Shown: piece by piece, positions 1 to 10,478 of the stretch | Position numbering within the stretch: position 1 is the stretch's first letter | Layout: each line of letters opens with the position of its first letter | NCBI GenBank assembly: GCA_946481075.1 | Contig: CAMLMC010000001.1 | Location: 806,001 to 870,000, forward strand | Origin: an uncultured Alphaproteobacteria bacterium | GTDB taxonomy: Bacteria; Pseudomonadota; Alphaproteobacteria; Micavibrionales; Micavibrionaceae | Reading direction: 5' to 3' | Length of the DNA stretch: 64,000 nucleotides | Notes under the pieces: generated by a model | The model's input: the letters and a program-made list of their open reading frames with translations, nothing else | What the model was told of the DNA's origin: nothing | Databases searched by the model: none | Translations under genes and position numbers: made by a program

Positions 1-186
<186 letters not shown>

Positions 187-199
187 TCAGATGCGGTCT

Positions 200-325
200 T
201 TACTTATCAGGCACTCCCGCCGATGCAGCCTTCATCCGGTCCTGCGCTTCGCGTGTTACCTGAGCGCTGATCACAGCGGACATGGCATCACCAACTTTAT
301 GCATACCTTCAACGAAATCGTTCAT
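200..325 (-). CDS. Small hypothetical protein, 41 residues
   Basis: A 41-codon frame starting MNDFVEGMHKVGDAM and ending PDK lies between cysH and coaD, 64 bases before coaD and on the same strand. An AAGAAAGG sequence sits a little upstream of the ATG and could serve as ribosome binding site. The predicted peptide is helical and charged, with no signal peptide or membrane segment. I recognise no family. Its location inside a gene-dense, same-strand block and the absence of any other reading for this gap support it, but the short length keeps confidence low. Confidence 0.4.
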   Translation of the reverse strand: MNDFVEGMHKVGDAMSAVISAQVTREAQDRMKAASAGVPDK

Positions 326-399
326 CGACGACAGCCTTTCTTGTGTGTGGATATAAGAAATAGCTTATCAACAAATTATGTAAAAATTGTTAAAGCCGT

Positions 400-1110
400 T
401 CAAAGTATGAAATTGGACGGGCGTACAACATCCTGTACATGAATGCCGCATTCACCCCGCCCTTGCCCCGGCGCGCTTTCGAACCAGTTTCCGACGGTCG
501 TATAGCCCTGGGCGAAAAGCGGGTGCTCGGGAAGATCATGTTTTTTCATGTAATCGAAGATGTCTTTCGATGACCAATCGATCAACGGATAGATCTTTGT
601 CAAAGCCCCCTGCCGTTCGGTAACGCCCAATTCTGCCCGCCGCGGGTTTTGGCCCCTGCGCAGGCCGGTGAGCCATGCGGTTGCACCAAGTTCTGTCAGG
701 GCGCGATTGAGCGGTTCGATCTTCGTTTCCAGATCGAATTGTTTCTTACGCTCCTCGCCCTGCTCCCATCGCCGCCCTTCCGCCGCTTCCTGTTCTTCCG
801 GCGTGCGCAAAGCGCGATAGGTATGAAGATTAAGGTTCAGGCGTTTCTGCACCATGTCACGGTATTTATAGACCTCCTCGTGCAAATATCCCGTATCAAT
901 AAAGACAACAGGGATTTCCGGCGAGACGCTTTGCGCCAGATGAAGAAGAACAGATGATTGAATACCAAAACTGGTGGTCAGGACCAACCGGTTGCCGAAA
1001 TGGTCCAATGCCCATTCGGTGCGCCCCTTCGCATCCATTGCCTCCAGATAATTTAAGGAAACAGAATGGACCGCAGGGTAGAAATCAGACTTAAGAAGGG
1101 AAACAGTCAT
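400..1110 (-). CDS. cysH: Phosphoadenylyl-sulfate (PAPS) reductase
   Basis: Cytoplasmic enzyme of assimilatory sulfate reduction, reducing activated sulfate to sulfite with thioredoxin. The PP-loop-like segment TTSFGIQSSVLLHL, the IDTGYLHEE motif and the C-terminal GECGIH with the catalytic cysteine are all visible. The paired cysteines that hold the 4Fe-4S cluster in APS reductases are absent, which favours PAPS as substrate; this is inference from family knowledge. An in-frame GTG start lies at 1158, but the ATG at 1108-1110 gives MTVSLLKSD and follows an AAGG sequence, so I prefer it (236 residues). It lies downstream of gyrA behind a good terminator, so it probably has its own promoter. 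Confidence 0.88.
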   Translation of the reverse strand: MTVSLLKSDFYPAVHSVSLNYLEAMDAKGRTEWALDHFGNRLVLTTSFGIQSSVLLHLAQSVSPEIPVVFIDTGYLHEEVYKYRDMVQKRLNLNLHTYRALRTPEEQEAAEGRRWEQGEERKKQFDLETKIEPLNRALTELGATAWLTGLRRGQNPRRAELGVTERQGALTKIYPLIDWSSKDIFDYMKKHDLPEHPLFAQGYTTVGNWFESAPGQGRGECGIHVQDVVRPSNFIL

Positions 1111-1254
1111 AACGAAACAACCTTGATTGATAAAATATAGAAGCAAAGCCCGCGTCACAAAGGCGCAAGACTACAAAAAACGGAAATGTGGTGTGAAAAC
1201 AGGTTATCGGTGCGCGGTTAGGCGCAACACATACAGATCATCGCAAAGCAAGGG

Positions 1255-1291
1255 CGAAAAATAACCATGCCATAGAAAATGGCATGGTTAT
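1255..1291 (-). terminator. Rho-independent terminator of gyrA
   Basis: A perfect 13-base-pair stem (ATAACCATGCCAT with ATGGCATGGTTAT, 1261-1273 and 1279-1291) with a short loop, followed on the minus strand by a T-rich run. It sits 39 bases after the gyrA stop codon. Confidence 0.88.
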
Positions 1292-1329
1292 CGGGAAAGT
1301 CAATAGGATGTATTTATTCTTGTGCGGGT

Positions 1330-4077
1330 TTAGTTGACGCTACCTTCACCCTCGCCTGCACTGGCTTCGATTGCTTCACCTTCGATGATATCCGCCTCAT
1401 CGCCCTCGCCGTCATCGACCAGCCAGGCAACGGAGACAACCTTCTCATCCTCCGCCACCTTGAACAGCGTAACGCCCTGTGCGGAACGGCCCGTAAAGCG
1501 CACCCCGCCAATCGGCATACGGATCATCTGGCCCGCGTTGGAGATCAACATGACCTGATGGTTGTCGGTTACGGGGAATGTCGCAACGACTTCACCGCCA
1601 TTCTTTTTCGTCAGCGACATATTGGTGATCCCCTGCCCGCCGCGTCCTGTCAGGCGGTATTCATACGCGGATGTACGCTTGCCGAAACCGCCATTGGTGA
1701 CGGTGAGCAGGAATTGTTCCTTGTCCTGCAATTCCTTGAAACGCTCGGCCGACAGTGTGACATTGTCCGCGCCTTCCTCGGTCTCCATGCCCTCTTCGTC
1801 CGCGCCGCGCAGTTTGCTCGCGGCTTTCAAATACGCTGCGCGTTCTTCCGGCGCGGCATCAACATGGCGCAGGACGGACATGGAGATAACTTCGTCGCCA
1901 TCGGCCAGTTTAATCCCGCGAACACCGGTCGATGTGCGGCCCGCAAAGACGCGGATATCATCAACGGCGAAACGGATCGCCTTACCCTTGGCGGTTGCCA
2001 GAAGGATGTCTTCATCCTCGCGGCAAATCTTGACGGAGACGAGCTGCTCGCCCTCCTCCAGTTTCATCGCGATCAACCCGTTGGAACGGATATTCTGGAA
2101 GTCGGTCAATTTATTACGGCGTACCGATCCATGGCTGGTTGCGAACATAACGTCCAACTCGCTCCACGCATTTTCATCTTCCGGCACACGTAGGTAAACG
2201 GAAACATTCTCGCCTTCCTGCAGTGGCATCAGGTTAACCAGCGCCTTGCCGCGCGATTGCGGTGTCGCCAAAGGCAATTGCCAGACCTTGATCTTGTGGG
2301 CGATCCCGCGTGATGTGAAGAAAATGATCGGCGTGTGCGTGGAGGCCACGAACATGTCGGACACAAAATCCTCATCCTTCAGCGCGGTGCCGGAACGGCC
2401 CTTGCCGCCGCGCCGCTGCGCACGATAGGTGTCGAGCGGCACGCGTTTGACATACCCGCCGTGCGAAATGGTAACCACCATATCTTCACGCTGGATCAGT
2501 TCCTCAATATCCATTTCGAATTCGGAATCGACCAGTTCGGTGCGACGCGGCGTTGCGAATTTCGCCTTGATCTCGATGAGTTCGTTGGAGAGAACATCAA
2601 GCAGCTTCTCGCGGGAAGCAAGGATGGCCAGATAATGCGCGATCGCATCGGTAATTTCCTTGAGTTCATCGCCGATCTTATCGCGCTCAAGCCCTGTCAG
2701 ACGGTGCAGTCGCAGATCGAGGATCGCCTTAACCTGCGCCTCGGACATCTGGTATGTGCCGTCTTCCCACACCGGATATTCCGGATCGTCGATCAGGGCG
2801 ATCAGCGGCGCGACATCGCCCACCGGCCAGCGCTTGGCAAGAAGGCCTTCTTTGGCTTCCTGGGGGTTCTTGGCATTGCGGATCATCGCAATGACTTCGT
2901 CGATATTGGCAACGGCGACCGCAAGACCCGCCAAGATATGCGCGCGCTCCCGCGCCTTGCCAAGTTCGAAAATTGTGCGGCGGGTGATGACTTCCTCGCG
3001 GAATTTCACAAACGCGCTGATAAAGTCTTTCAGCAAAACCGTACGCGGGCGGCCATGATCCAGAGCAACAAGATTGCACCCGAACGATGTTTGCAACGCC
3101 GTATGTTTGAACAATTGATTGAGGACGACGTCGGCAACCGCACCTTTTTTGAGTTCGATGACAATGCGCACACCCTCGCGGTCGCTCTCGTCGCGGATCT
3201 CGGAAATATCCTCGACGATCTTTTCGCGGGCGACTTCGCCAAGACGTTGCAGAAGATTGCCCTTGTTCACCTGATACGGAATTTCATGAACGATAATCGC
3301 CTCGCGACCGCCCGAGATATCCTCGAACGAAGTTTTGGCGCGCATCGGTACGGAACCATTGCCCGTAAAATAGGCGCTGCGGATACCGCTGCGGCCCAAG
3401 ATGATACCGCCAGTAGGGAAATCAGGCCCCGGGATGATGGCGTTCAACTCTTCATTCGAAATCTCATTGTTGGCGACATAAGCAAGGCAACCATCGACAA
3501 CTTCGCCCAGATTGTGCGGAGGGATGTTCGTTGCCATACCCACCGCAATACCGCCCGCACCATTGACCAAGAGGTTGGGAATACGCGCCGGAAGCACTTC
3601 CGGCTCCAGCAAGCTCTCGTCATAGTTCGGGTGGAAATCGACTGTGTCTTTCTCAATGTCTTCGAGCAAAGCATCGGCGGCCTTGTTCAGGCGCGCTTCG
3701 GTGTAACGCATCGCGGCCGGCATATCACCGTCCATGGAACCAAAGTTCCCCTGCCCGTCGATGAGCGGCAAACGCAAAGAGAAATCCTGCGCCATACGGG
3801 CAAGCGCCATATAAATCGCACTATCGCCGTGCGGGTGGTATTTACCCATGACATCCCCGACGACCCTTGCGGATTTGCGGTATGGCTTGTCGGACGCATA
3901 ACCGCCCTCGCGCATCGCGTAAAAAATACGGCGGTGAACGGGTTTCAAACCATCGCGTAGGTCAGGCAACGCGCGGCTCACGATCACGCTCATCGCGTAA
4001 TCGAGATAGGATTTTTTCATCTCATCTTCGATGGTGATGGTGGGCTGGCCTGTATCTTTGATCGCCGTGTCGGACAT
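1330..4077 (-). CDS. gyrA: DNA gyrase subunit A
   Basis: Catalytic subunit of gyrase, which with GyrB introduces negative supercoils. At 915 residues it has the usual alphaproteobacterial length. The breakage-reunion domain carries [10 protein letters not shown] with the active-site Tyr at residue 125, and the C-terminal wheel begins with the GyrA box QRRGGKG near residue 555. An acidic insert rich in Glu near residue 770 lies between blades. The quinolone region reads [15 protein letters not shown]: Ser86 matches E. coli Ser83, but Met90 replaces the Asp usual at E. coli position 87 (codon 3808-3810). No gyrB is nearby. The ATG at 4075-4077 leads directly into the conserved N-terminus. Confidence 0.97.
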   Translation of the reverse strand: MSDTAIKDTGQPTITIEDEMKKSYLDYAMSVIVSRALPDLRDGLKPVHRRIFYAMREGGYASDKPYRKSARVVGDVMGKYHPHGDSAIYMALARMAQDFSLRLPLIDGQGNFGSMDGDMPAAMRYTEARLNKAADALLEDIEKDTVDFHPNYDESLLEPEVLPARIPNLLVNGAGGIAVGMATNIPPHNLGEVVDGCLAYVANNEISNEELNAIIPGPDFPTGGIILGRSGIRSAYFTGNGSVPMRAKTSFEDISGGREAIIVHEIPYQVNKGNLLQRLGEVAREKIVEDISEIRDESDREGVRIVIELKKGAVADVVLNQLFKHTALQTSFGCNLVALDHGRPRTVLLKDFISAFVKFREEVITRRTIFELGKARERAHILAGLAVAVANIDEVIAMIRNAKNPQEAKEGLLAKRWPVGDVAPLIALIDDPEYPVWEDGTYQMSEAQVKAILDLRLHRLTGLERDKIGDELKEITDAIAHYLAILASREKLLDVLSNELIEIKAKFATPRRTELVDSEFEMDIEELIQREDMVVTISHGGYVKRVPLDTYRAQRRGGKGRSGTALKDEDFVSDMFVASTHTPIIFFTSRGIAHKIKVWQLPLATPQSRGKALVNLMPLQEGENVSVYLRVPEDENAWSELDVMFATSHGSVRRNKLTDFQNIRSNGLIAMKLEEGEQLVSVKICREDEDILLATAKGKAIRFAVDDIRVFAGRTSTGVRGIKLADGDEVISMSVLRHVDAAPEERAAYLKAASKLRGADEEGMETEEGADNVTLSAERFKELQDKEQFLLTVTNGGFGKRTSAYEYRLTGRGGQGITNMSLTKKNGGEVVATFPVTDNHQVMLISNAGQMIRMPIGGVRFTGRSAQGVTLFKVAEDEKVVSVAWLVDDGEGDEADIIEGEAIEASAGEGEGSVN

Positions 4078-4100
4078 GGTTTTTCTTCTCTCATTTGCCT

Positions 4101-4172
4101 GTCATTCTGGGGGACAATGCCCCGAAGAATCCCCTTATCGAAAGGAGATCCTTCGCTGTCGCTCAGGATGAC
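4101..4172. repeat. GTCAT-type interspersed hairpin repeat, upstream of gyrA
   Basis: A 72-base element beginning GTCATTCTGGGGGACA and ending CGCTCAGGATGAC, so its ends are inverted copies of one another with several mismatches. It resembles the elements at 15922-16016, 55978-56010 and 57928-58007 in ends and layout. It sits in the 5' region of gyrA, where it may affect the leader RNA or may be neutral. Confidence 0.6.
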
Positions 4173-4267
4173 GAAATTTATCGTATTTTCTAGCAAATCG
4201 GGAGGCGTAAAACAAGCAAATGCGGGCTTTTTGCCCACATTTTAATGTATTGATAAGTCTTGGCTTT

Positions 4268-4738
4268 TTAGCGTTTCTGGCCCGTTCTCAAATCGAGCAT
4301 CGCAGCATCGATCATACGGGTCATCACAGGGCGCAATGCCATCTCGTAATCACCCGTTTTGGCGGAAATCGCGCGGCCGGTTTCCGATCCATAGAATTCG
4401 ATCATCGCCTTCAATTCCTCGGCCGTGAAAACCTCGGCCATGGCTTTGATGGACTCCTCTTCAAGCTGGTCGAACTTGATGGATTTACGCATTGTCGCTT
4501 TTATTTCAGTGCGCCTGTCTTCGGGGAAACTATTGGCAACAGATTCCAGCGCGGCCTCCATGCGTGTGCGGATCGGCCATATCTCGTGCATTCTGACGGC
4601 AAGGTCAAGCCGCTCTTCTTCCTCGGCACTCAAAGGCTGTGCCGCAGCTTTCACGGCTTCTATCGGCGTGAGCGGCTCGGCGGCCAATACAGGCATGGAG
4701 AAAAGAAGAAGGGGCAGAACAAGCAGGATGTTTCTCAT
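4268..4738 (-). CDS. Secreted DUF2059 family protein
   Basis: A 156-residue protein with a clean Sec signal peptide (MRNILLVLPLLLFSMPVLAAE, cleavage after residue 19 or 20), so it should be periplasmic. The rest is helical and matches the DUF2059 pattern: alternating Glu/Lys helices and a late segment resembling FYGSETGRAISAKTGDYE, which is the most conserved part of that family. The function of DUF2059 proteins is not established. It lies between ssb and gyrA on the same strand, with about 190 bases before gyrA, and probably forms its own transcription unit. Confidence 0.75.
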   Translation of the reverse strand: MRNILLVLPLLLFSMPVLAAEPLTPIEAVKAAAQPLSAEEEERLDLAVRMHEIWPIRTRMEAALESVANSFPEDRRTEIKATMRKSIKFDQLEEESIKAMAEVFTAEELKAMIEFYGSETGRAISAKTGDYEMALRPVMTRMIDAAMLDLRTGQKR

Positions 4739-4884
4739 GGCTTTATTCTACCCCTTTTAATTTGTATTAGGCAACTTGTTAGGCAAGCAGCGTTTGTGGT
4801 CCGGCCAGAAAAATAAGGCGAAATGTATGTCTAATACATGAGCCGTAATTTGACGCCGCCGGGCGCAAACGATGAAAGTCTAAA

Positions 4885-5370
4885 CTAGAATGGGATTTCG
4901 TCTTCCATTTCATCAATCGGCGCGGATGAACGCCCGCCGCTGGGTTGCTGACTGCCACCGCCGAAACCGGCGTTGCCGTAACCGCCCTGATCGCCGGACG
5001 CGAAGCCACCTGATCCGCCGCCACGGGAATCGAGCATCGTGATCTCGCCGCGATAAGGGCGCAGGACCACTTCGGTCGTGTATTTCTTCTGGCCGTCCTG
5101 TTCCCAGCTGCGGGTTTCCAGTTGGCCTTCAATGTAAACTTTCGATCCTTTTTTCAGGTAGTTTTCAACGACGTTCATCAGGCCCTGGTTGAACACGACG
5201 ACGCGGTGCCATTCGGTGCGCTCCTTGCGCTCGCCTGTGGCCTTGTCTTTCCAGCTTTCGGATGTCGCGACGGAGAGGTTCGCAACGCGGTCGCCCGATT
5301 GCATGGTTTTGATTTCGGGGTCATTCCCCAGATTGCCAACGAGAATGACTTTATTGACCGATCCAGCCAC
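4885..5370 (-). CDS. ssb: Single-stranded DNA-binding protein
   Basis: Homotetrameric SSB that coats single-stranded DNA during replication, repair and recombination. It has an N-terminal OB fold ([16 protein letters not shown] to about residue 105), a Gly/Ser-rich linker, and the acidic C-terminal tip DEIPF that recruits partner proteins. I chose the GTG at 5368-5370, because AGAGG lies at ideal distance from it and the family starts with xAGSVNKV. An ATG at 5388 would add six residues and place the ribosome binding site inside the gene. ssb is divergent from uvrA in many proteobacteria; here two other genes lie between them. No SOS box was seen before ssb. Confidence 0.95.
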   Translation of the reverse strand: MAGSVNKVILVGNLGNDPEIKTMQSGDRVANLSVATSESWKDKATGERKERTEWHRVVVFNQGLMNVVENYLKKGSKVYIEGQLETRSWEQDGQKKYTTEVVLRPYRGEITMLDSRGGGSGGFASGDQGGYGNAGFGGGSQQPSGGRSSAPIDEMEDEIPF

Positions 5371-5420
5371 GATTGTACCTCTTTGCATAAATATAAATGA
5401 TGAATGTACTATAAAGAAAC

Positions 5421-5449
5421 GCGGGAAGGCGTCAACCGCCTCCCCCCGC
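5421..5449 (-). terminator. Probable terminator of the AT-rich gene at 5523-6284
   Basis: An interrupted GC stem (GCGGG plus AGGCG pairing with CGCCT plus CCCGC) followed on the minus strand by GTTTCTTT. It lies between the stop of the upstream gene and the ssb start. The interrupted stem makes this a moderate call. Confidence 0.5.
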
Positions 5450-5522
5450 CTTATCCCCTATAGAAAAATCTGAGGATAAAATTAAGGTAAACGCTTAATA
5501 TTCACCCACCGGAAGCAAAATC

Positions 5523-6284
5523 TCAAAGCTCTAGCTCATTTCGTTTTAATGTTATTATAAGAAGCGAAGGTTTAATATCATCTTGGGCAGAAGGGGCAAT
5601 ATTCCGAGTTATAAACTGATTTCCTTCAGAAATTTCAGAGGTTTGGGCCACTGAAAAACTAACATTGAGATTAAATTTATTTGATAACTGGACAAGCTCT
5701 TGCGCTGCAGGATCACCGGAAATTAGATCAGGGCGCGAGATATGAACAATGTGTTTTTCAATTACGTCATTAACCCTCACATTATCCCATGTCCCATCAA
5801 CAAAAACAGTATTGCCATTTCTAATGTAGCTACCCGCACCACTATACTTTCTTTCATGCTTAGCTTCACGCTGCCAAGAGCCGTAAATTCCGACGGAAAG
5901 ATCTATTTTATTTTTCTCATAGTGGCCATCAGTGGTCTTAGCCGTTAACTGAGACACAATAGAATTCATATTAGACGGACTAAAAAAATGAATCTTTGCC
6001 GCTGCAAGCGCTTTTGATATAAGGATACGCTCAACTGTTAAATCTCGCGCATCCATCGCCGCACTACGGGCTTTTGCATTAAATTCTAGAAGCATGTTAG
6101 ATGGTAAGACTTTGGTATAATCATCATCATTTCTAGTATCTGGTTTATTATCTGATAACGATTTCTGTACGCTGGAGCTTTTGCCATATAGCATATCAGT
6201 AATCGTATCACCCATTATAGCACGATAAAACTTTTCGCCCAATTCTTGCCAAGCCGACCAAGCTTTTTTTATTTTCTCAAACAT
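5523..6284 (-). CDS. Hypothetical protein in AT-rich DNA
   Basis: A 253-residue protein of unknown function. The ATG at 6282-6284 (MFEKIKKAWSAW) follows AAGGAA at good spacing; a longer frame starting at 6356 adds a hydrophobic stretch but has no ribosome binding site. The sequence is polar, with helical N-terminal and mixed C-terminal parts, and no membrane segment in the chosen form. Base composition and codon use are clearly more AT-rich than ssb, GST or uvrA around it, which suggests acquisition by transfer. It separates ssb from uvrA, genes that are often neighbours. Confidence 0.65.
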   Translation of the reverse strand: MFEKIKKAWSAWQELGEKFYRAIMGDTITDMLYGKSSSVQKSLSDNKPDTRNDDDYTKVLPSNMLLEFNAKARSAAMDARDLTVERILISKALAAAKIHFFSPSNMNSIVSQLTAKTTDGHYEKNKIDLSVGIYGSWQREAKHERKYSGAGSYIRNGNTVFVDGTWDNVRVNDVIEKHIVHISRPDLISGDPAAQELVQLSNKFNLNVSFSVAQTSEISEGNQFITRNIAPSAQDDIKPSLLIITLKRNELEL

Positions 6285-6340
6285 ATAAAATTCCTTAAAA
6301 AGTATAAGCATCCAATACCCACACGATGAAATTATGTCAA

Positions 6341-6372
6341 GAAAAAACCCAGCCATTTATATGGCTGGGTTT
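6341..6372 (-). terminator. Terminator of the glutathione S-transferase gene
   Basis: A perfect 12-base-pair stem AAACCCAGCCAT / ATGGCTGGGTTT with a four-base loop (6345-6372), followed on the minus strand by a run of T. It lies 18 bases after the GST stop codon. Confidence 0.88.
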
Positions 6373-6390
6373 AAAATAAATATTATATTC

Positions 6391-7023
6391 TTAAGCCGCC
6401 GCTTTATATTCGACGTCTTCGGCGGCAAGGGCCTTTTGGAAAGCCGGGCGCGCTTTAACCGATTGCAATAAGGCACTGGTTTTAGGGCCAAATTTGTAAT
6501 TCTGCGGGCTCCAGTTGGCGATGACGGTCAGAAGGATATCACCGGCCGTAATCTGGTTACCGGCAAGATAGGACGTCCCTTGCTTTTCCAGTTGCGCCTC
6601 GATCGTATCCCAAAGCTGCTGGATTTGCGCGCGGGCGGATTTCAGGGCGCCTTCGCGCTGGTCTTCGGGCAGGTTTTTGTTGATCCAGAATGTGCGGCCA
6701 TAGGCAGGGTGCAGCGTCGCATTGGCAAATGCCAGCCAGCGGAGCGCCTCGGCACGTTCCCACCCGGATTTCGGCAACAACGGCGAATTATGTTCATCGC
6801 AGAGATAGGCGATGATCGCACCACCTTCGTTGATGGCCTTGTCACCGGCTTGCAGGACAGGAATACCGCCGAACGGGTTGATCTTCAGGAATTCAGGGCT
6901 GCGGGTGGAACCGTCCGATGTCGGCGTCTTGATCGCCTCAAAATCCGCGCCAATCTCGTTTAGAACAACGTGCGCGGCAAGCGAACAAGCGCCGGGGGAA
7001 TAATAAAGTTTGTATTGGGCCAT
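6391..7023 (-). CDS. Glutathione S-transferase
   Basis: A 210-residue cytosolic GST, likely catalysing conjugation of glutathione to electrophiles. The thioredoxin-like N-terminal domain has YYSPGACSLAAH, in which the Cys near residue 13 matches the active-site Cys of beta-class bacterial GSTs, followed by the GIPVLQ cis-Pro segment and NEGGAIIAYL, the glutathione gamma-Glu binding turn. The all-helical C-terminal domain ends near residue 205. An AGGAGA sequence precedes the ATG. It is a single-gene unit with a strong terminator, next to uvrA but divergent from it. The substrate cannot be predicted. Confidence 0.88.
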   Translation of the reverse strand: MAQYKLYYSPGACSLAAHVVLNEIGADFEAIKTPTSDGSTRSPEFLKINPFGGIPVLQAGDKAINEGGAIIAYLCDEHNSPLLPKSGWERAEALRWLAFANATLHPAYGRTFWINKNLPEDQREGALKSARAQIQQLWDTIEAQLEKQGTSYLAGNQITAGDILLTVIANWSPQNYKFGPKTSALLQSVKARPAFQKALAAEDVEYKAAA

Positions 7024-7156
7024 AGTTGATGTCTCCTAAAGGGTCAAAGTTACGCCAAGCAATCTATACCGCTTGGCTGATAATCAACCCCCTTATTAGA
7101 TTGAATTTTGGCATTGCACTACCATATCAACACGTTATATAACGATTGCCTGATAG

Positions 7157-7171
7157 GAACAAAGTAAGAAC
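7157..7171 (+). promoter_or_regulatory. SOS (LexA) box of uvrA
   Basis: GAAC, seven bases, GAAC: an exact match to the direct-repeat LexA operator known from alphaproteobacteria. It ends four bases before the uvrA ATG, so bound LexA would cover the translation start region. A matching site precedes recA at 48614-48628. Confidence 0.85.
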
Positions 7172-7175
7172 ATTC

Positions 7176-10025
7176 ATGCTGAAAACCATCTCCGTCCGTG
7201 GCGCGCGGGAACACAACCTGAAAAATATCAATGTCGATATTCCCCGCGACAAACTGGTGGTCGTGACGGGCCTGTCCGGCTCGGGCAAATCCTCCCTCGC
7301 CTTCGACACGATTTATGCGGAAGGGCAACGCCGCTACGTGGAATCCCTCTCGGCCTACGCCCGCCAGTTTCTGGAAATGATGCAAAAACCGGATGTCGAT
7401 TCCATCGAAGGGTTATCGCCCGCCATTTCCATCGAACAAAAAACGACATCGAAAAACCCGCGCTCGACAGTGGGCACGGTGACGGAGATCAACGACTATA
7501 TGCGCCTTTTGTGGGCGCGTGTCGGCGTGCCCTACTCCCCCGCGACGGGCCTGCCGATTGAATCACAATCCGCCAGCCAGATCGTCGACCGCATCATGGC
7601 GATGGGCGATGGCACAAAACTTTATCTGCTCGCCCCCATAGCGCGTGGCCGCAAAGGCGAATATAAAAAAGAATTCAAGGAACTTCGCGCCAAGGGGTTC
7701 CAACGCGTAAAGGTTGACGGCACCCTCTATGAAATCGATGAAGTGCCGACGCTCGATAAAAAATACAAACACGATATTGAGGTTGTGATCGACCGCATCG
7801 TCGTGCGCGACGACCTCGGCAACCGTTTGGCCGACTCCGTTGAAACTGGTCTTCGCCTTGCCGATGGATTGCTCATCGCCGAAAACGCCGACACGGGCGA
7901 ACAGACTTTGTTCAGCGAAAAATTCGCGTGTCCTGTTTCCGGCTTTACGATTGCCGAAATCGAACCGCGCCTGTTCTCGTTTAACTCGCCGCACGGTGCC
8001 TGCCCATCCTGCGATGGTCTCGGCTCGCTCATGAGTATCGATGAAGATCTTGTGGTGCCGGATAAAACATTGTCGGTTGATGACGGCGCCGTTGTCGCAT
8101 GGTCGAAAAATTTCTCGCGCTATTACATGCAAACGCTTGAGGCGGTTGTGAAGGCCATGGGCGGCAAGATGAACACGCCGTGGAACAAGCTGGCCCCCGA
8201 TGTGCGCCAGGCCATTCTCTATGGCACCGAAGACGATGTGACATTTACCTATGATGACGGCAACCGTTCCTACAAGACAACGAAACCGTTCGAAGGCGTG
8301 ATCCCCAATCTGGAGCGCCGTTTGGTCGAAACGGAAAGCCAGTCGGCCCGCGACGATATCGCGCAATATCAATCGAGCGCCCCATGCGAAGAATGCAATG
8401 GATATCGCCTGAAACCCGAAGCCCTCGCCGTCAAGATCCACAAAAAACATATCGGCGAAGCATCCGAGATGAGCATTGAAGAAGCACATGCGTGGTTCGG
8501 CTCTCTTGAAAAACACTTGAAAAAACAGCAGATGGAAATTGCGCACCGCATTTTGAAGGAAATCAATGACCGCCTGAATTTCCTGATGAATGTCGGCCTT
8601 GAATATCTCTCGCTCTCCCGATCCTCCGCGACATTGTCAGGCGGGGAATCCCAACGTATCCGCTTGGCGTCCCAAATCGGGTCTGGCCTCACAGGCGTAC
8701 TTTATGTTCTCGATGAACCGTCGATCGGCCTGCACCAGCGTGACAACAATCGCCTGCTCGAAACGCTGCGCCATCTCCGCGATATCGGCAACACGGTTCT
8801 TGTTGTCGAACATGATGAAGACGCGATCCGCACGGCGGACTATTTAATCGATATCGGTCCCGGTGCAGGCGTTCATGGCGGGCAGATCATCGCCGAAGGC
8901 GCACCAAAGGATGTTTTCAAAAACAAGAAATCCCTGACCGCAAAATATATGACAGGCGAACTGGAAGTACCTGTCCCTGAAAAACGACGCAAGGGTAAGA
9001 AGGGCGAATCCTTGAAACTCTCCGGCGCTACGGGGAACAATTTGAAAAACATCTCGGCGGACATTCCGCTTGGCACGTTCACCTGTATCACCGGCGTGTC
9101 GGGTTCCGGCAAATCCACCTTTACCATCGACACGCTCTATCGCGCCGTCAGCCGCGAATTGATGGGAAGCCGCGAACATCCGCTTCCCTATAAAAAGCTC
9201 GAAGGATTGGAATATCTCGATAAAGTCATTGATATCGACCAGTCGCCGATTGGCCGCACACCGCGCTCGAACCCCGCGACCTATACGGGCGCCTTCACGC
9301 CTATTCGTGACTGGTTCGCCGGATTGCCGGAGGCAAAAGCCCGCGGTTACGGCCCCGGGCGGTTCTCCTTCAACGTGAAGGGCGGACGCTGTGAAACCTG
9401 TGAAGGTGATGGTGTCATCAAAATCGAAATGCACTTCCTGCCCGATGTTTACGTGACGTGTGAGGCGTGCAAAGGCGCGCGCTATAACCGCGAAACGCTC
9501 GAGGTGAAATTCAAGGACAAATCCATCGCCGATATCCTCGATATGACGATTGAAGACGCCGCCGAATTTTTCAAGGCCGTACCAACGATCCGCCGCACGA
9601 TGGAAACGCTCTGCGAAGTCGGCCTTGGTTATATCAAGGTGGGTCAGCCCGCGACGACACTATCCGGCGGTGAAGCCCAGCGCGTCAAACTATCCAAAGA
9701 ACTCTCCAAACGCTCGACCGGCAAAACGCTCTATATCCTTGATGAACCCACAACCGGCCTTCACTTCGAAGACGTAAGAAAATTGATGGAGGTTCTTCAT
9801 ACGCTGGTCGACCAAGGCAATACGGTTGTCGTGATTGAACACAATCTGGAAGTCATCAAAACCGCCGACCACATCATCGATATCGGCCCCGAAGGCGGAC
9901 ACAAGGGCGGCACGATTGTCGCGCAAGGCACGCCGGAAGAGATTACAAAGGTCAAGGAAAGCTACACGGGGCAATATCTCAAACCCGTTCTGGCGAAGAA
10001 AACCTATAAAATCGCGGCGGAATAG
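7176..10025 (+). CDS. uvrA: UvrABC excinuclease subunit A
   Basis: Damage-recognition ATPase of nucleotide excision repair, loading UvrB onto distorted DNA. At 949 residues it is full length with two ABC modules: Walker [10 protein letters not shown] near residue 30 and GVSGSGKST near 640, and signatures LSGGESQR and LSGGEAQR. The zinc-binding cysteines are present as CPVSG with CPSC, CEEC, and the C-terminal CETC and CEAC pairs. I chose ATG 7176, which gives [16 protein letters not shown] as in the family; a TTG at 7146 would start inside the SOS box. The operator immediately upstream indicates LexA control. Confidence 0.97.
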   Translation: MLKTISVRGAREHNLKNINVDIPRDKLVVVTGLSGSGKSSLAFDTIYAEGQRRYVESLSAYARQFLEMMQKPDVDSIEGLSPAISIEQKTTSKNPRSTVGTVTEINDYMRLLWARVGVPYSPATGLPIESQSASQIVDRIMAMGDGTKLYLLAPIARGRKGEYKKEFKELRAKGFQRVKVDGTLYEIDEVPTLDKKYKHDIEVVIDRIVVRDDLGNRLADSVETGLRLADGLLIAENADTGEQTLFSEKFACPVSGFTIAEIEPRLFSFNSPHGACPSCDGLGSLMSIDEDLVVPDKTLSVDDGAVVAWSKNFSRYYMQTLEAVVKAMGGKMNTPWNKLAPDVRQAILYGTEDDVTFTYDDGNRSYKTTKPFEGVIPNLERRLVETESQSARDDIAQYQSSAPCEECNGYRLKPEALAVKIHKKHIGEASEMSIEEAHAWFGSLEKHLKKQQMEIAHRILKEINDRLNFLMNVGLEYLSLSRSSATLSGGESQRIRLASQIGSGLTGVLYVLDEPSIGLHQRDNNRLLETLRHLRDIGNTVLVVEHDEDAIRTADYLIDIGPGAGVHGGQIIAEGAPKDVFKNKKSLTAKYMTGELEVPVPEKRRKGKKGESLKLSGATGNNLKNISADIPLGTFTCITGVSGSGKSTFTIDTLYRAVSRELMGSREHPLPYKKLEGLEYLDKVIDIDQSPIGRTPRSNPATYTGAFTPIRDWFAGLPEAKARGYGPGRFSFNVKGGRCETCEGDGVIKIEMHFLPDVYVTCEACKGARYNRETLEVKFKDKSIADILDMTIEDAAEFFKAVPTIRRTMETLCEVGLGYIKVGQPATTLSGGEAQRVKLSKELSKRSTGKTLYILDEPTTGLHFEDVRKLMEVLHTLVDQGNTVVVIEHNLEVIKTADHIIDIGPEGGHKGGTIVAQGTPEEITKVKESYTGQYLKPVLAKKTYKIAAE

Positions 10026-10080
10026 GCAGGTAAATCTATCTTTTATTGACAATAGTATATGGAAAATTATAAAAAATCCT

Positions 10081-10443
10081 ATGGCTTTGATCAACCAATT
10101 TACAAAAGTGACCTCCCTAACTTTCCCACCGTACGGTGATTTACCCGGTTGTGAATATCCTATCTATGTTTCAGGCGATACATGGAAGGAGTTGCAAGAT
10201 TACCCATTGAAAATGTCAGAATTGAGTTTGACCGAATATATTATTTATAACTTTAACGACTTAGAAAAAAATCAAACATTCGATATCGATAGAGTACAAA
10301 ATCTGGCAAGTCAGGCTCATTACGCCCCCATCCCTGTTCGCCTGTTGCCAAATAATGTAATTGCGGTTGGACAGGATACTATCGATTGGTTTGAACAAAA
10401 TCCCGCCGCGCCCGCCTCCTTAACTCCGCCCGCCCCTCAATAA
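10081..10443 (+). CDS. Hypothetical protein, 120 residues, AT-rich
   Basis: An unrecognised soluble protein beginning MALINQFTKVTSL, with a Pro/Ala-rich tail. The DNA is more AT-rich than uvrA and amt on either side and codon use differs accordingly, so transfer is plausible. The reading frame stays open upstream into the end of uvrA, so the start is uncertain; ATG 10081 is the first ATG after the uvrA stop, and its upstream GGAAAA is a weak ribosome binding site. A good terminator follows at 10479, which supports a real transcription unit. No function can be assigned. Confidence 0.55.
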   Translation: MALINQFTKVTSLTFPPYGDLPGCEYPIYVSGDTWKELQDYPLKMSELSLTEYIIYNFNDLEKNQTFDIDRVQNLASQAHYAPIPVRLLPNNVIAVGQDTIDWFEQNPAAPASLTPPAPQ

Positions 10444-10478
10444 AAAACATAAATTCCCGCAATGTAAATTTACCGCAT

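Noticed and set aside
345..391. Two DnaA-box-like sequences (TGTGGATAT and TTATCAACA) before the small gene at 200-325.
   Set aside because: Each has a mismatch to the consensus and the region is AT-rich, so chance is likely.
2335..3960. A 541-codon open frame on the plus strand opposite gyrA.
   Set aside because: It is the antisense shadow of gyrA, which has every family motif; the shadow has no ribosome binding site and no recognisable domain.
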